From Jeotgalicoccus meleagridis (GTDB taxonomy: Bacteria > Bacillota > Bacilli > Staphylococcales > Salinicoccaceae), in assembly GCF_903994045.1 (NCBI RefSeq), contig NZ_CAJEWD010000008.1, positions 698,532-762,531 on the forward strand: a stretch of 64,000 bases of DNA. Direction: 5' to 3'. The notes beneath the pieces are model-generated. The model was given only the letters and a program-made list of their open reading frames with translations, was not told the DNA's origin and ran no database searches. The position numbers and the translations under genes are program-made. Below, piece after piece: positions 8,518-18,080 of this stretch; position 1 is the stretch's first letter; each line of letters opens with the position of its first letter.

Positions 8518-10917
8518 TTGGCTTTGATACACTTAGCTATATTTTTACCTGTAATTGCAGCTATCTTGATTGCAATCGTCTATAGGTATGTTAAAGATGT
8601 GCATCTCGGTTGGTTCGCATTAATAGTCCCTGCCGCTATTGCCGCATACTTATTTACACTGATACCTACTGTTTCAAATGATGGGCCATTACATTACACC
8701 TTAAATCTAATGCCGAGAATCGGTATGAATTTTGATGTATACATAGATGGTCTCGGCTTACTTTTCGCCATACTTATTTCAGGTATCGGTACACTTGTTG
8801 TTCTTTACTCCATAGGATATCTATCTAAAAGTGAAAGACTAGGTAATTTTTATGTCTATCTCTTAATCTTTATGACAGCTATGCTTGGAGTCGTCTTAAG
8901 TGATAACGTTCTAATGCTTTACTTCTTTTGGGAACTGACATCTATATCTAGTTTCCTCTTAATTGCTTTTTGGTATAAGAAAGACAAATCAATTTACGGG
9001 GCACAGAAATCTCTCCTAATCACTTTCTTTGGTGGATTCATGATGCTTGGTGGGTTTATCGTCTTATATATCATCACTGGAACCTTAAGTATTAGAGAGA
9101 TGATTGCTAATGTTGATTTAGTCATTGATAGTAATCTAGCACCACTTGCTGTTGTACTTGTTTTATTAGGTGCTTTTACTAAGTCAGCTCAATTTCCATT
9201 TTATATCTGGTTACCGGATGCGATGGAAGCGCCAACACCCGTTAGTGCTTACCTGCACTCAGCAACCATGGTTAAAGCGGGTCTTTACTTAGTTGCAAGA
9301 TTTACTCCAGTCTTCGCCTTTAGCGAACTGTGGGTATGGTTGATTCTACTTGTCGGCCTATTTACTTTACTCTGGGCGTCCTTTAACGCAGTTAAACAAG
9401 ATGACTTAAAAGGAGTGCTCGCCTTCTCAACAGTATCGCAACTCGGTTTGATTATGAGTTTACTTGGAGCAGGCGGTCTCGCTGTTAACAGTGGAGCTAA
9501 TGAGTCTATCTTTACGGTCGCAGTCGTCGCAGCTGTTTTCCATATTATTAACCATGCGACTTTCAAAGGCGCACTCTTCATGATTGCAGGTATTCTAGAT
9601 CATGAAACTGGTACGCGCAGCATTCGTAAGTTAGGCGGTTTGTTAACCATCATGCCTATTACTTTTACGATGACGATTATTACTGCCTTATCGATGGCGG
9701 GCTTACCACCATTTAATGGCTTTTTATCAAAAGAGTTATTCCTAGAGGCAATGTTTGAACTGTCTAACGCTAACTTTAGTGTCTTAGCTGATTGGAGTGT
9801 ATTATTCCCAATCCTTGCAATCGTGGGTAGCATTTTCACTTTTGTCTACTCTATAAAACTTATACATGGTGTCTTCTTAGGTGATAGAACGCATGAAACA
9901 CCTAAGGAACCACACGAAGCTCCAGCGCTAATGCTAATTTCACCAATTATTTTATCAGCATTAGTTGTGATATTCGGCTTGTTCCCTAATATCCTGTCTC
10001 AAACGATTATTGATCCAGCTGCAATGAGCATTTTAGCAACAGATACACAGCTAAACACAGAAATTTCTCATTGGCATGGCTTTAACAACCCTGCACTTTG
10101 GGCAACTATCGCAATCGTTGTTGTCGGTCTAGCACTATACTTATTCCGACATAGTTGGATGTTCATTTATGACTACCATAAAGAGCAATTTACTTTGAAC
10201 TATTTATATGACCAAGGGCTGATCTACAGTCAACTCGGTTCTAAGAAAGCAACTGATGGTGTCATGACAGGATTTTTAAGAGATTATATGGTTTATATTT
10301 TCGGATTCTTTGTCGTCTTCGGTATCATTACAACCTTCTTTACAGGTTTACCGATAGACTTTGATAATTACTCTGAAATAGGTATTCAAGATGTTGTGCT
10401 TGTGATCATTATTTTAATCTCGCTATTTATTATTATGATGACACGCTCACGCATGGTTTCTATTATTATGCTAGGTGCAATTGGTTATTCTATGGCGCTG
10501 TTCTTTGCCTTCTTTAGAGCACCAGACTTAGCTTTAACACAGCTCGCTATTGAAACAGTTACGACAACGCTCTTCCTTGTTTGTTTCTATCATTTACCGA
10601 AGAAATCAAAACACGAAGAAGCAGTTGGCTTTAAATTTACGAACTTCATGATTTCAGTTGGTGTAGGTGCCATCGTTATTCTATTTGGCCTTGCAGCCTA
10701 CTCTAACCGTCTATTTGAATCAATTAGTAAGTATCATATAGAAAACGTCTATGAACTTGCTGCCGGCGGAAACATGGTTAACGTTATACTCGTTGACTTC
10801 CGTGGTTATGATACCTTGTTCGAAACACTTGTCTTTGGTATTGCAGGAATCGGTATATACGCGCTTATGAAAGCTAAAGTTAAAGGAAAGGATGATGACA
10901 ATGAAGAGCACGCTTAA
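8518..10917 (+). CDS. mnhA: Mnh/Mrp Na+/H+ antiporter subunit A
   Basis: The largest subunit of the seven-protein Mrp antiporter, it exchanges cytoplasmic Na+ for external protons and supports pH and salt tolerance. It has 799 residues with about 20 membrane spans: an NuoL-like antiporter core followed by a C-terminal NuoJ-like part. The conserved glutamate is in FFWELTSISSF, and the proton-path segment is LPDAMEAPTPVSAYLHSATMVKAG in two parts. The start is TTG at 8518, after GAGGAGG. It is the first of seven overlapping or abutting genes. Location beside ppiB matches the S. aureus mnh1 locus rather than mnh2. Confidence 0.97.
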   Translation: MALIHLAIFLPVIAAILIAIVYRYVKDVHLGWFALIVPAAIAAYLFTLIPTVSNDGPLHYTLNLMPRIGMNFDVYIDGLGLLFAILISGIGTLVVLYSIGYLSKSERLGNFYVYLLIFMTAMLGVVLSDNVLMLYFFWELTSISSFLLIAFWYKKDKSIYGAQKSLLITFFGGFMMLGGFIVLYIITGTLSIREMIANVDLVIDSNLAPLAVVLVLLGAFTKSAQFPFYIWLPDAMEAPTPVSAYLHSATMVKAGLYLVARFTPVFAFSELWVWLILLVGLFTLLWASFNAVKQDDLKGVLAFSTVSQLGLIMSLLGAGGLAVNSGANESIFTVAVVAAVFHIINHATFKGALFMIAGILDHETGTRSIRKLGGLLTIMPITFTMTIITALSMAGLPPFNGFLSKELFLEAMFELSNANFSVLADWSVLFPILAIVGSIFTFVYSIKLIHGVFLGDRTHETPKEPHEAPALMLISPIILSALVVIFGLFPNILSQTIIDPAAMSILATDTQLNTEISHWHGFNNPALWATIAIVVVGLALYLFRHSWMFIYDYHKEQFTLNYLYDQGLIYSQLGSKKATDGVMTGFLRDYMVYIFGFFVVFGIITTFFTGLPIDFDNYSEIGIQDVVLVIIILISLFIIMMTRSRMVSIIMLGAIGYSMALFFAFFRAPDLALTQLAIETVTTTLFLVCFYHLPKKSKHEEAVGFKFTNFMISVGVGAIVILFGLAAYSNRLFESISKYHIENVYELAAGGNMVNVILVDFRGYDTLFETLVFGIAGIGIYALMKAKVKGKDDDNEEHA

Positions 10918-11368
10918 AAGAGCAGGCTACGGTAAAGTACAACGTCAGATGAACGATGTGTTTATTCAATTCACATCTAGAATTATCTTTCTAATTGTGC
11001 TGTTATTTGCAGCCAAGTTATTCATGGATGGTCACTATGCACCAGGTAGTGGATTTGTTGGTGGATTATTAATCGCTTCTGCCATCATCCTCTTACTTAT
11101 GGCTTTTGATTTCCAGACTGTAAGAAAAATGATTCCGATAAACTTCCATATCATGATCAGTGCTGGACTATCGATTGTTCTTTTAGTTCCAACACTACTG
11201 TTCTTGTTTGGAAAACCATTCTTTACACATCAGCATACTTATATTAATTTACCGATATTCGGAGAGGTCGCACTTCATACCGCTGTGCCATTTGATTTCG
11301 GAGTGCTCCTAACAGTAGCAGGGACATCATTACTTATTGTGTCACTCGTTGGGGGGCAGGAAGATTAA
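10901..11368 (+). CDS. mnhB: Mnh/Mrp Na+/H+ antiporter subunit B
   Basis: This membrane subunit (four predicted spans, MnhB domain) carries GHYAPGSGFVGGLL, the family signature. ATG 10901 is chosen because GGAAAGG lies nine bases upstream. The in-frame ATGs at 10892 and 10895 are too close to it. A further start at 10949 (MNDVFIQF) would match the usual family N-terminus but has a weak site. The gene overlaps the end of mnhA by 17 bases. It is required with the other subunits for an active antiporter. Confidence 0.93.
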   Translation: MKSTLKRAGYGKVQRQMNDVFIQFTSRIIFLIVLLFAAKLFMDGHYAPGSGFVGGLLIASAIILLLMAFDFQTVRKMIPINFHIMISAGLSIVLLVPTLLFLFGKPFFTHQHTYINLPIFGEVALHTAVPFDFGVLLTVAGTSLLIVSLVGGQED

Positions 11369-11709
11369 TGGAACTCGTTACGATTATCTTAGCTGGCATA
11401 CTCGTTGCCAGTGCAACCTATTTAATATTGTCAAAAAGTGTCTTAAGAATCATCATTGGTGTGTCTGTATTGTCTCACGGCGTTCACCTTTTAATACTGA
11501 CAATGGGACAATTAAAACGCGGTAATATTCCAGTGCTTGAAGACTCTGTATCGTCATATACCGATCCATTACCTCAAGCCTTGATTTTAACTGCCATTGT
11601 TATTTCTTTTGCACTTACAGCCTATAGTTTAATCCTACTCCTACAGAACTATAAGGAGTTAGACACTGATAACACAGAAGATATGAAAGGAGTACCACAT
11701 GGCGACTAA
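11368..11709 (+). CDS. mnhC: Mnh/Mrp Na+/H+ antiporter subunit C
   Basis: This 113-residue NuoK-like subunit has three membrane helices. GVSVLSHGVHLLIL and DPLPQALILTAIVISFA are the conserved helices, the second close to that of NuoK. The start codon shares one base with the mnhB stop (TAATG), which indicates translational coupling. Confidence 0.95.
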   Translation: MELVTIILAGILVASATYLILSKSVLRIIIGVSVLSHGVHLLILTMGQLKRGNIPVLEDSVSSYTDPLPQALILTAIVISFALTAYSLILLLQNYKELDTDNTEDMKGVPHGD

Positions 11710-13192
11710 CATCTTACCGATGCTTTCGATCATTCTTCCTTTTGCTGCTGGTGTTATCATGTTGTTCATGGGAAAACGTCCCATACCACATAGAATTGTT
11801 TCAACTATAGCCAGTGCAGCGATGATCGTTGCATCTCTTATTAGCCTTTATTTGGTCTATCAACATGGACCTCTAATTACTTATATGGGAAATTGGGCTG
11901 CACCGTTTGGTATCAGTATTGTTTATGATATGGTCGCAGCACTTTTAGTTCTCACAACAGCGATAATATTATTCTTCATAGTCATTTACTCATTCCAGTC
12001 AATCGGCTATGAAAGAGAAAAATATTATTACTATCCAATGGTCATGTTTATGATTACTGGTATAAATGGGGCCTTTACTACAGGCGATATTTTTAACATG
12101 TTCGTATTTTTCGAAGTGTTCTTACTCGCATCATATGTATTGATCACTTTAGGAAACCGTAAAATACAATTACAGGAAGGTTTTAAATACTTCGTCGTAA
12201 ACGTTGTATCATCAAACTTCTTCCTTATTGGACTCGCCTACTTATATTCTGTGACTGGTTCACTGAATATGGCAGATATCCAAGTAAAATTATCTAACTA
12301 TGATGGAAACCTTGCGATTATGACAATAATCGCCGTTGTATTCCTCTTTGTTTTCGCGACAAAGGCTGGCCTGTTCCCACTTTATTTCTGGATGCCAGGT
12401 TCATACAATGCACCACCAATGCCAGTCATTGCCTTATTTGGTGCACTCTTAACTAAAGTTGGTGTTTATGCGATTGCTCGAACATTTTCATTGTTCTTTA
12501 CAAACGATATGGGTTATACCCATCAAGTGCTCTTACTCTTAGCACTACTTACAATCATCGTTGGTTGTATTGGCGCAATTGCCTATACTGATATGAAAAC
12601 GGTTGTCATATATAACATCATGATTGCAGTGGGAGTCATTATTGTTGGATTCTCAATGATGGATCCTGAGGGTACACTTGGCGGCATGTATTACTTAATT
12701 CACGATATGATCATCAAAGCTGCACTCTTCCTCTTGGTCGGATTTATCATATATAGAACTGGTAAAAATGACGCTGAAGACATCGGTGGCTTAATAGATC
12801 ACCATCCGATTATGGGTTGGACTTTCTTTATTGCAGGTCTCTCCTTAGCTGGTGTTCCACCATTCCCTGGTTTCTTCGGTAAGTTGTACATCGTAGAATC
12901 AGCATTTCAAAATGATCATGTTATTGCAGCAATTATTGTACTCCTATCAAGTTTAGTTGTGCTTTACAGTGTTGTTAGAATCTTTATTAAAGTATTCTGG
13001 GGTGAAGCGAGAACAAACTACAAATTGAACGATATCAAGTACGATAAACTCGCATTTGCAGCAGTCAGTTTAGTAATCGTGTCTATCATCTTTGGTCTAT
13101 CAGCAGATGCTCTATATCCGATTTTTGAGATGGCGGCTGAAACTTTCTACGATCCTTCAGTATATTCGAATTACTTGACGGGGGTGGAGTAA
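11699..13192 (+). CDS. mnhD: Mnh/Mrp Na+/H+ antiporter subunit D
   Basis: The second antiporter-like subunit, related to NuoM/NuoN, has 497 residues and about 14 membrane spans. The conserved glutamate is in FFEVFLLASYVLI. The lysine segment FATKAGLFPLYFWMPGSY and the later histidine/lysine motif HDMIIKAALFLL are present. It overlaps mnhC by 11 bases, with AAAGGAG upstream. MnhA and MnhD together are thought to form the ion-translocating modules. Confidence 0.97.
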   Translation: MATNILPMLSIILPFAAGVIMLFMGKRPIPHRIVSTIASAAMIVASLISLYLVYQHGPLITYMGNWAAPFGISIVYDMVAALLVLTTAIILFFIVIYSFQSIGYEREKYYYYPMVMFMITGINGAFTTGDIFNMFVFFEVFLLASYVLITLGNRKIQLQEGFKYFVVNVVSSNFFLIGLAYLYSVTGSLNMADIQVKLSNYDGNLAIMTIIAVVFLFVFATKAGLFPLYFWMPGSYNAPPMPVIALFGALLTKVGVYAIARTFSLFFTNDMGYTHQVLLLLALLTIIVGCIGAIAYTDMKTVVIYNIMIAVGVIIVGFSMMDPEGTLGGMYYLIHDMIIKAALFLLVGFIIYRTGKNDAEDIGGLIDHHPIMGWTFFIAGLSLAGVPPFPGFFGKLYIVESAFQNDHVIAAIIVLLSSLVVLYSVVRIFIKVFWGEARTNYKLNDIKYDKLAFAAVSLVIVSIIFGLSADALYPIFEMAAETFYDPSVYSNYLTGVE

Positions 13193-13672
13193 ATGGCCTT
13201 TCAACTCATAATTAACGTCTTACTCGCAGTCTTATGGATGTTTATGAACGCAGATATGTCTGTCGGTTCATTTATTACAGGTTACTTAATCGGTTTACTT
13301 GCTGTTTATCTATTAAGAAACTTCCTACCAGGTCGATTTTATGTCAAACGATTGTACTTGATTATCAAGCTTGTATTCATCTTTATAATTGAACTGGTAA
13401 AAGCAAATATTGATGTTGTTAAAATTGTAATTTCGCCTAAGATTGATATCCATCCTGGTTTCTACGCTTACCCGAATGATCTTGAAGAGGACTGGGAAGT
13501 TGCACTCTTGTCATCTCTCATTACTTTAACGCCTGGTACAGTCGTAGTTGCCATCTCTGACGACTATTCAGTCATTTACATTCATGGCTTGGATATGGAT
13601 GATGCAGATGAGGAAATTGCAACGATTAAATCCGCTTTTGAAAATGTAATAAAAGAGGTGGCTAAACCATGA
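13193..13672 (+). CDS. mnhE: Mnh/Mrp Na+/H+ antiporter subunit E
   Basis: A 159-residue subunit with two to three N-terminal membrane helices and a cytoplasmic C-terminal domain. LSSLITLTPGTVVV and IHGLD are conserved family sequences. The gene starts directly after the mnhD stop (TAA followed by ATG), with GGGGGTGG upstream. Confidence 0.95.
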   Translation: MAFQLIINVLLAVLWMFMNADMSVGSFITGYLIGLLAVYLLRNFLPGRFYVKRLYLIIKLVFIFIIELVKANIDVVKIVISPKIDIHPGFYAYPNDLEEDWEVALLSSLITLTPGTVVVAISDDYSVIYIHGLDMDDADEEIATIKSAFENVIKEVAKP

Positions 13673-13968
13673 TCGGATTTCTAAACATAATAGTCATCAT
13701 TTGTATTATCGTTTTCGCCTTATCTATGCTCGGTATGGTATACAGAGTGATCAAAGGACCAACCCTTCATGACCGTGTCATTACACTTGATGCTTTCGGT
13801 GTCACTTTAATGGGAATGATGAGTTTGGTGTCTATCGTTCTAGATACCACTTACCTACTTTCAGTAATTATGCTCATCGGGATGATTGGTTTTATCGGTA
13901 CAGTTGGCTTTGCGAAATTCCTAGAGAAAGGTGTGATCATCGAAAATGATAGAGATAATAATAGTTAG
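13669..13968 (+). CDS. mnhF: Mnh/Mrp Na+/H+ antiporter subunit F
   Basis: A 99-residue subunit with three membrane helices. It contains the MnhF signature VIKGPTLHDRVITLD. Its ATG overlaps the mnhE stop by four bases. The C-terminal tail (LEKGVIIENDRDNNS) overlaps the beginning of mnhG. Confidence 0.95.
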   Translation: MIGFLNIIVIICIIVFALSMLGMVYRVIKGPTLHDRVITLDAFGVTLMGMMSLVSIVLDTTYLLSVIMLIGMIGFIGTVGFAKFLEKGVIIENDRDNNS

Positions 13969-14362
13969 TATCGCTACTCTACTTTTAATCGGTGGTGCCT
14001 TCTTTACTGCAATCGCAGCCATAGGAGTAATTCGCTTACCTGATACCTACACACGGTTACATGCGGCATCAAAAAGCTCTACCTTAGGTGTCGGTATGAC
14101 TTTACTTGGAGTCTTTACTTACTTTGCGTATTTTCATGCTGAGATTGACTCCCAGCTCTTACTGGCAATTATTTTCCTCTTTGTATCTTCACCAGTTGGT
14201 GCACATATGATTGCTAGAAGTGCCTTTCACTCGGACGTTGAGCCATATAAACTCACTATACTCAATGAATTGAAACGTGATGAAACTGGTTCTGAAATTG
14301 AGACTGAAGAAAGTGTCAGACTTAAAATTGAAAGAAGTAAAGATAAAGAACTCGATGATTAA
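13946..14362 (+). CDS. mnhG: Mnh/Mrp Na+/H+ antiporter subunit G
   Basis: The last subunit of the antiporter, 138 residues, has three membrane helices with the signature GVIRLPDTYTRLHAASK, then SPVGAHMIARSA. A long acidic/basic tail follows, longer than in some homologues. It overlaps mnhF by 23 bases, with AGAAAGGTG upstream of the ATG. The operon then runs into a nested palindrome that may end transcription. Confidence 0.95.
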   Translation: MIEIIIVSIATLLLIGGAFFTAIAAIGVIRLPDTYTRLHAASKSSTLGVGMTLLGVFTYFAYFHAEIDSQLLLAIIFLFVSSPVGAHMIARSAFHSDVEPYKLTILNELKRDETGSEIETEESVRLKIERSKDKELDD

Positions 14363-14369
14363 AAAATAA

Positions 14370-14540
14370 GGGCTAGGACAAAACTATTCCCTTCATAAAT
14401 AAGCCGGACGTTAGCTTTTCTGGGGCATCGCGTGAGCCTGTAGTCTCACGCAGATGCTATTCCCCTAGAAGTCTAACGTCCGGCTTTTCAAATATAATCA
14501 ATTATTTTTCTATATCTTCATAACTTTTGTCCCAGCACCC
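14370..14540. repeat. Nested palindromic intergenic element after mnhG
   Basis: Three inverted repeats are nested. The outer arms are GGGCTAGGACAAAA (14370-14383) and TTTTGTCCCAGCACCC (14525-14540). The middle arms are AAGCCGGACGTTAG (14401-14414) and CTAACGTCCGGCTT (14473-14486), perfect over 14 bp. The innermost arms are GGGGCATCGCGTGAG and CTCACGCAGATGC..CCCC (14422-14465). Similar 'gggacaaaa' intergenic elements are common in staphylococcal genomes. It is GC-richer than its surroundings. It could end the mnh mRNA but lacks a clean T-run. Confidence 0.75.
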
Positions 14541-14550
14541 TATAAGTAAG

Positions 14551-14596
14551 ACGGCCTAGAAATCTTGATTTTAAGATTTCCAGGCCGTCTTTTTAT
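14551..14596. terminator. Terminator hairpin between mnhG and the thioesterase gene
   Basis: ACGGCCTaGAAATCTT pairs with AAGATTTCcAGGCCGT and is followed on the plus strand by CTTTTTAT. It sits between convergent genes. A near copy of this hairpin lies at 27461-27497. Confidence 0.8.
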
Positions 14597-14608
14597 ATCT
14601 TTATAATT

Positions 14609-14983
14609 TTATCGTTTTTCTTTTATAGCCATAGTCATACGGGCTAAAGCAATGAGTGTATCATCTTCATCTGTTATGTCTATCGTCCACACTTCTGAAG
14701 TCTTACCCTTATGCTTTCTCAAAGCCATTGCTAAGAGCTTACCGCTTCTTTTGGCGGCTACATGATTACAGTTTACTTCCATGCCAAATGCAATCTTATC
14801 GTCAGCTAGTTTATAAGTCGCACCAATGCTTGCCGCTGTTTCAGCTAAGACAACATTGATTCCACCATGAATAAAACCAAATGGTTGTAAGGCTAATTCA
14901 CTAATTGGCATTTCAACAAGACAGTAACCTTCTTTTAATTCTAATACTTCAATCCCTAATGAATCGATTAAGTTCTTACTCAT
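14609..14983 (-). CDS. Hotdog-fold thioesterase (PaaI family)
   Basis: The 124-residue protein is a PaaI-type hotdog thioesterase. FGFIHGGINVVLAETAAS contains the HGG active-site region with the downstream acidic residue, and VNCNHVAA is the second family motif. Likely substrates are acyl-CoA compounds, and in this family DHNA-CoA (menaquinone pathway) is one possibility that sequence alone does not settle. ATG 14983 is chosen because AGGAA lies six bases upstream. The upstream TTG at 15001 has no site. It overlaps the pepA stop by eight bases, so it is probably co-translated with pepA. Confidence 0.87.
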   Translation of the reverse strand: MSKNLIDSLGIEVLELKEGYCLVEMPISELALQPFGFIHGGINVVLAETAASIGATYKLADDKIAFGMEVNCNHVAAKRSGKLLAMALRKHKGKTSEVWTIDITDEDDTLIALARMTMAIKEKR

Positions 14984-16466
14984 AGAGCGTTCCTGATTCA
15001 ATTAAGTCAATGACCGTACGAATCATAACTCCAGTAGAGCCGCTTCTTGCAAATGGTGTATCTTTACTTGTATTACTTGTACCAGCGATATCGAAGTGAA
15101 TCCACGGTCTATCTTTTGTAAATTCCTTAATAAATGCTGCAGCAAATGATGCGCCACCTGGTTTGAAGTCTGCGTTGATTAAATCTGCAATCGCTGATTT
15201 TTTCACTCTATTTTCTTCAGCTTGACCAAGTGGTAATTGCCAAATATCTTCACCTGTTACTTTAGCAGAGATCAAGAGATTATTAATGACAGTTCTATCA
15301 GCATTAGCAAAGATACCAGTACGGTATTCTCCAATCGCTTGAATCACTGCTCCAGTTAGCGTTGCGAAATCCATCATGACTTTAGGTTGATACTTATCAG
15401 CAGCATAATAGACTGCATCAGCAAGCACCAAGCGTCCTTCTGCATCTGTATTTGACACTTCAACAGTTTTCCCTTGTAAGGACTTGTATACATCATCTGG
15501 ACGCATACCGTTGCCATCTACCATGTTTTCTGCCAAGGCTAAAACTGCAACGACATGTACGGGCAATTCCAATTGAGAGATAGCTTCCATCATACCGACT
15601 ACGTTAGCTGCACCACTCATATCATATTTCATTGAGCGCATACCCGTTCTAGTTTTTAAGGAATAGCCACCTGTATCATAAGTAATCCCTTTACCAATTA
15701 AAGCAATTGGCTCCTTATCACTTGCATCCGGATGTTTATACTCTATTGTTACTAAACGTGGTTTTCTTACTGATCCTTTACCTACTGCTGTTAAGAGGCC
15801 AAAACCTTCTTGATCTAAAGTATCAAAATCTTTAATTTCACCCGTTACATATTTTCTATCTTTGAAAAGCGTAGCTAAATCGTCTGCAAAACTTTCTGGA
15901 TATAGCTCATTCGGTGGTAAGGTCGCATAATTTCTTGCGACATTTATACTAGCACCAAGTTTTCGTCCATGTTCAAACTCAAGTGTTAGTGCTTGTTTTG
16001 ATACAAGTGTCAACTCTAAATTTTCACTGAACTGTTTTTTATCGTCTGTCGTATAGCCGACCATACGGAAGGTACTCAGTTCTGACATTAAGCCAAATGC
16101 ATCTGCAACTTCACTTAAGTCAAAGCCAAAGCTATCCAAGATGACTTGTACTTTATTAATACTTTCATCTTCCATATACTGAAATAAGCTTCCGATTGCT
16201 TCTTGTAGTTTTAAGACAGTTAGATCATTGCCTTGACCTAAGCCAACTGCGATAACCTTTCTATACTGTCTTTGTATTGTCACTGCTGTTGTCGTAATTT
16301 TACGTGCTTTAGACGATAAAACACCTGCTTCAAGAAGCTCTTTTGCTGCTCCGTTAAGTAAGGTATCTAACTCTGTAAAGTTTTTAAGTTCTTGAACGTT
16401 TTCTGGTAAACCGATGACGATTGTAGAATCGTCTGCAACAAAGTTTTCCATAAAATTAGCTTTCAT
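14976..16466 (-). CDS. pepA: Leucyl aminopeptidase (M17 family)
   Basis: This cytoplasmic two-metal exopeptidase removes N-terminal residues from peptides. The 496-residue chain has a poorly conserved N-terminal domain and a catalytic C-terminal half. The signature NTDAEGRL is present, as are GKGITYDTGG (metal-binding K and D) and MKYDMSGAA. All metal ligands appear intact. It lies 14 bases after a YuiB-like membrane protein gene and overlaps the thioesterase gene downstream. The ndh-yuiB-pepA neighbourhood also occurs in B. subtilis. Confidence 0.95.
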   Translation of the reverse strand: MKANFMENFVADDSTIVIGLPENVQELKNFTELDTLLNGAAKELLEAGVLSSKARKITTTAVTIQRQYRKVIAVGLGQGNDLTVLKLQEAIGSLFQYMEDESINKVQVILDSFGFDLSEVADAFGLMSELSTFRMVGYTTDDKKQFSENLELTLVSKQALTLEFEHGRKLGASINVARNYATLPPNELYPESFADDLATLFKDRKYVTGEIKDFDTLDQEGFGLLTAVGKGSVRKPRLVTIEYKHPDASDKEPIALIGKGITYDTGGYSLKTRTGMRSMKYDMSGAANVVGMMEAISQLELPVHVVAVLALAENMVDGNGMRPDDVYKSLQGKTVEVSNTDAEGRLVLADAVYYAADKYQPKVMMDFATLTGAVIQAIGEYRTGIFANADRTVINNLLISAKVTGEDIWQLPLGQAEENRVKKSAIADLINADFKPGGASFAAAFIKEFTKDRPWIHFDIAGTSNTSKDTPFARSGSTGVMIRTVIDLIESGTLYE

Positions 16467-16479
16467 ATCTCTTTTCCCC

Positions 16480-16803
16480 CTAGAACATTTGATAGCCAGA
16501 TTTTCTTAAAAAGCGAATCGTCAGACCTGCAAGTATAATTCCTAATAAACCTGAACCGAGTATGATGATATCGTAGAATGAAATACCTATAATGTTTTCC
16601 CAAAGTGTTGTAAAAGCTTCACCAGGACTAAATATGTAATCAAAGAGTGACACCCTACCAATAATCCACAAGACGATTACAGGATACACCACTGCCATAA
16701 TCCAAGTCATCTTCAGTATCATGTTTAATATAAAGCTAATACCGTAAAATAAGACAAAATAGAGTAAGACAGAAATAAAAAGCTGTATTAAGTTCATTGC
16801 CAT
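16480..16803 (-). CDS. YuiB-like integral membrane protein
   Basis: This 107-residue protein has about three membrane helices: LFISVLLYFVLFYGISFIL, MAVVYPVIVLWIIG and DIIILGSGLLGIILAGLTI. Its position between ndh and pepA matches B. subtilis yuiB, whose role is unknown. ATG 16803 follows GGAGG at a seven-base distance. A reading frame extending 15 codons further upstream would run into the ndh terminator hairpin, so that longer form is unlikely. Confidence 0.75.
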   Translation of the reverse strand: MAMNLIQLFISVLLYFVLFYGISFILNMILKMTWIMAVVYPVIVLWIIGRVSLFDYIFSPGEAFTTLWENIIGISFYDIIILGSGLLGIILAGLTIRFLRKSGYQMF

Positions 16804-16817
16804 ATTATTTCCTCCAA

Positions 16818-16853
16818 AAAAATATGCATGGGCATTATAGATACCCATGCATA
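16818..16853 (-). terminator. Terminator of ndh
   Basis: On the minus strand ATGCATGGGTA and its partner CCCATGCAT form a hairpin followed by ATTTTTTTGG, 15 bases after the ndh stop. Confidence 0.85.
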
Positions 16854-16868
16854 ATGCTAACTCTTAAC

Positions 16869-18080
16869 TTATAAGAACTTTCCTTTTGTTACTCCAAGCG
16901 CAAGTCCACCGATTTTCAGTACTGCTCTTGTATCAATTACTTTCTTCATGAAAGCAGCTGATTTACCTTTAATTTCACGGCCATATACAACACCAATTCC
17001 ATCACCAGATCCTAAAGAACATACAGTTCCTTTGTCATCGTAAGTGAATGGCTCTGTTTTCTCACCGTTTAAAGTTAATTTAATGTTTTTAGCAGTGTGC
17101 TCACCTAATTGCATAGCAATTTGTGCAGTTGTAGGATATGGACGAGCATTTTCACCAGTACCGTTCATTACTGCAGCAACATCACCGATTGCATAGATGT
17201 GTGGGTATCCTTCGATAGTAAGGTCTGGTTTAGTAATAATACGACCACGTTTAACACCTTCGAATGATTCTTCCATCAATCTAGAACCACGGACACCTGC
17301 TGTCCAGATTACGCTTGACCCTTCAAGTTGAGTCTCTACATCGTTGATTTTAACGACGAAACCTTTGTCGTTAGCTGCAACAATTGGATTACCTAACATG
17401 AATTCAACACCACGAGCTTCTAAGAAGTCAACAGCGTATTGAGTAAGTTCATCTGAGAACATTGGAAGCATTGATGGCATCGCTTCTACACAAGTAATTT
17501 TAACGTCGTTATAATCAATACCATGTGTCTTACATAGGACAGGTAAAGTTTCAACAAGTTCTCCTAGGAATTCAACACCAGTAAAGCCAGCACCTCCGAC
17601 TAAGATTGATAAGTCGTTCTTATCTTTAGAGGTTTTATAGTTAATAAAGTTTTTCTCAATTGTTTCTCTTGCTCTTACCGCAGTTTGAGGGTTAACGATT
17701 GTTTCTGCATAATCGTCCATTCCTTCGATACCAAATGATTCACTTTCAAAACCAAGTGATACTACTAGAGTATCAAAGTCGAAAGTCCCTTGAGTCGTTT
17801 CAACTGTTTTTTCATCTCGGTTAATTTTAGTCACTTCTGCAGGTACGAAACGTACTTTCATGTTGTCTAACACTTTAGCAATCGGGTAGACACCGTCTTC
17901 CCAATTCATTGAACCTGCTGCTGTTTCATGTAACCAAGTTGATTCATAGTGATATTCATTTTTGTTGATTAAAGTAATATCTGCATCCTGTACACTAAGT
18001 AGCTTTTGTAGCTTGGTCACTGTAGATAGTCCAGCATAACCTGCACCTAGTACCAGAATTTTCTTTCTTTGATAGCTCAT
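16869..18080 (-). CDS. ndh: Type II NADH:quinone oxidoreductase
   Basis: The non-proton-pumping NADH dehydrogenase feeds electrons to menaquinone at the inner face of the membrane. The 403-residue flavoprotein has two nucleotide-binding folds: [11 protein letters not shown] at the N-terminus (FAD) and [15 protein letters not shown] near residue 165 (NADH). YAIGDVAAV near residue 300 binds the FAD again. The AQxAxQxG-like segment [16 protein letters not shown] is the quinone-site motif. It is monocistronic with its own terminator. Confidence 0.95.
   Translation of the reverse strand: MSYQRKKILVLGAGYAGLSTVTKLQKLLSVQDADITLINKNEYHYESTWLHETAAGSMNWEDGVYPIAKVLDNMKVRFVPAEVTKINRDEKTVETTQGTFDFDTLVVSLGFESESFGIEGMDDYAETIVNPQTAVRARETIEKNFINYKTSKDKNDLSILVGGAGFTGVEFLGELVETLPVLCKTHGIDYNDVKITCVEAMPSMLPMFSDELTQYAVDFLEARGVEFMLGNPIVAANDKGFVVKINDVETQLEGSSVIWTAGVRGSRLMEESFEGVKRGRIITKPDLTIEGYPHIYAIGDVAAVMNGTGENARPYPTTAQIAMQLGEHTAKNIKLTLNGEKTEPFTYDDKGTVCSLGSGDGIGVVYGREIKGKSAAFMKKVIDTRAVLKIGGLALGVTKGKFL

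Noticed and set aside
16804-16848. Longer N-terminus of the YuiB-like protein
   Set aside because: The extra 15 codons overlap the ndh terminator hairpin, and the internal ATG has a good GGAGG site.
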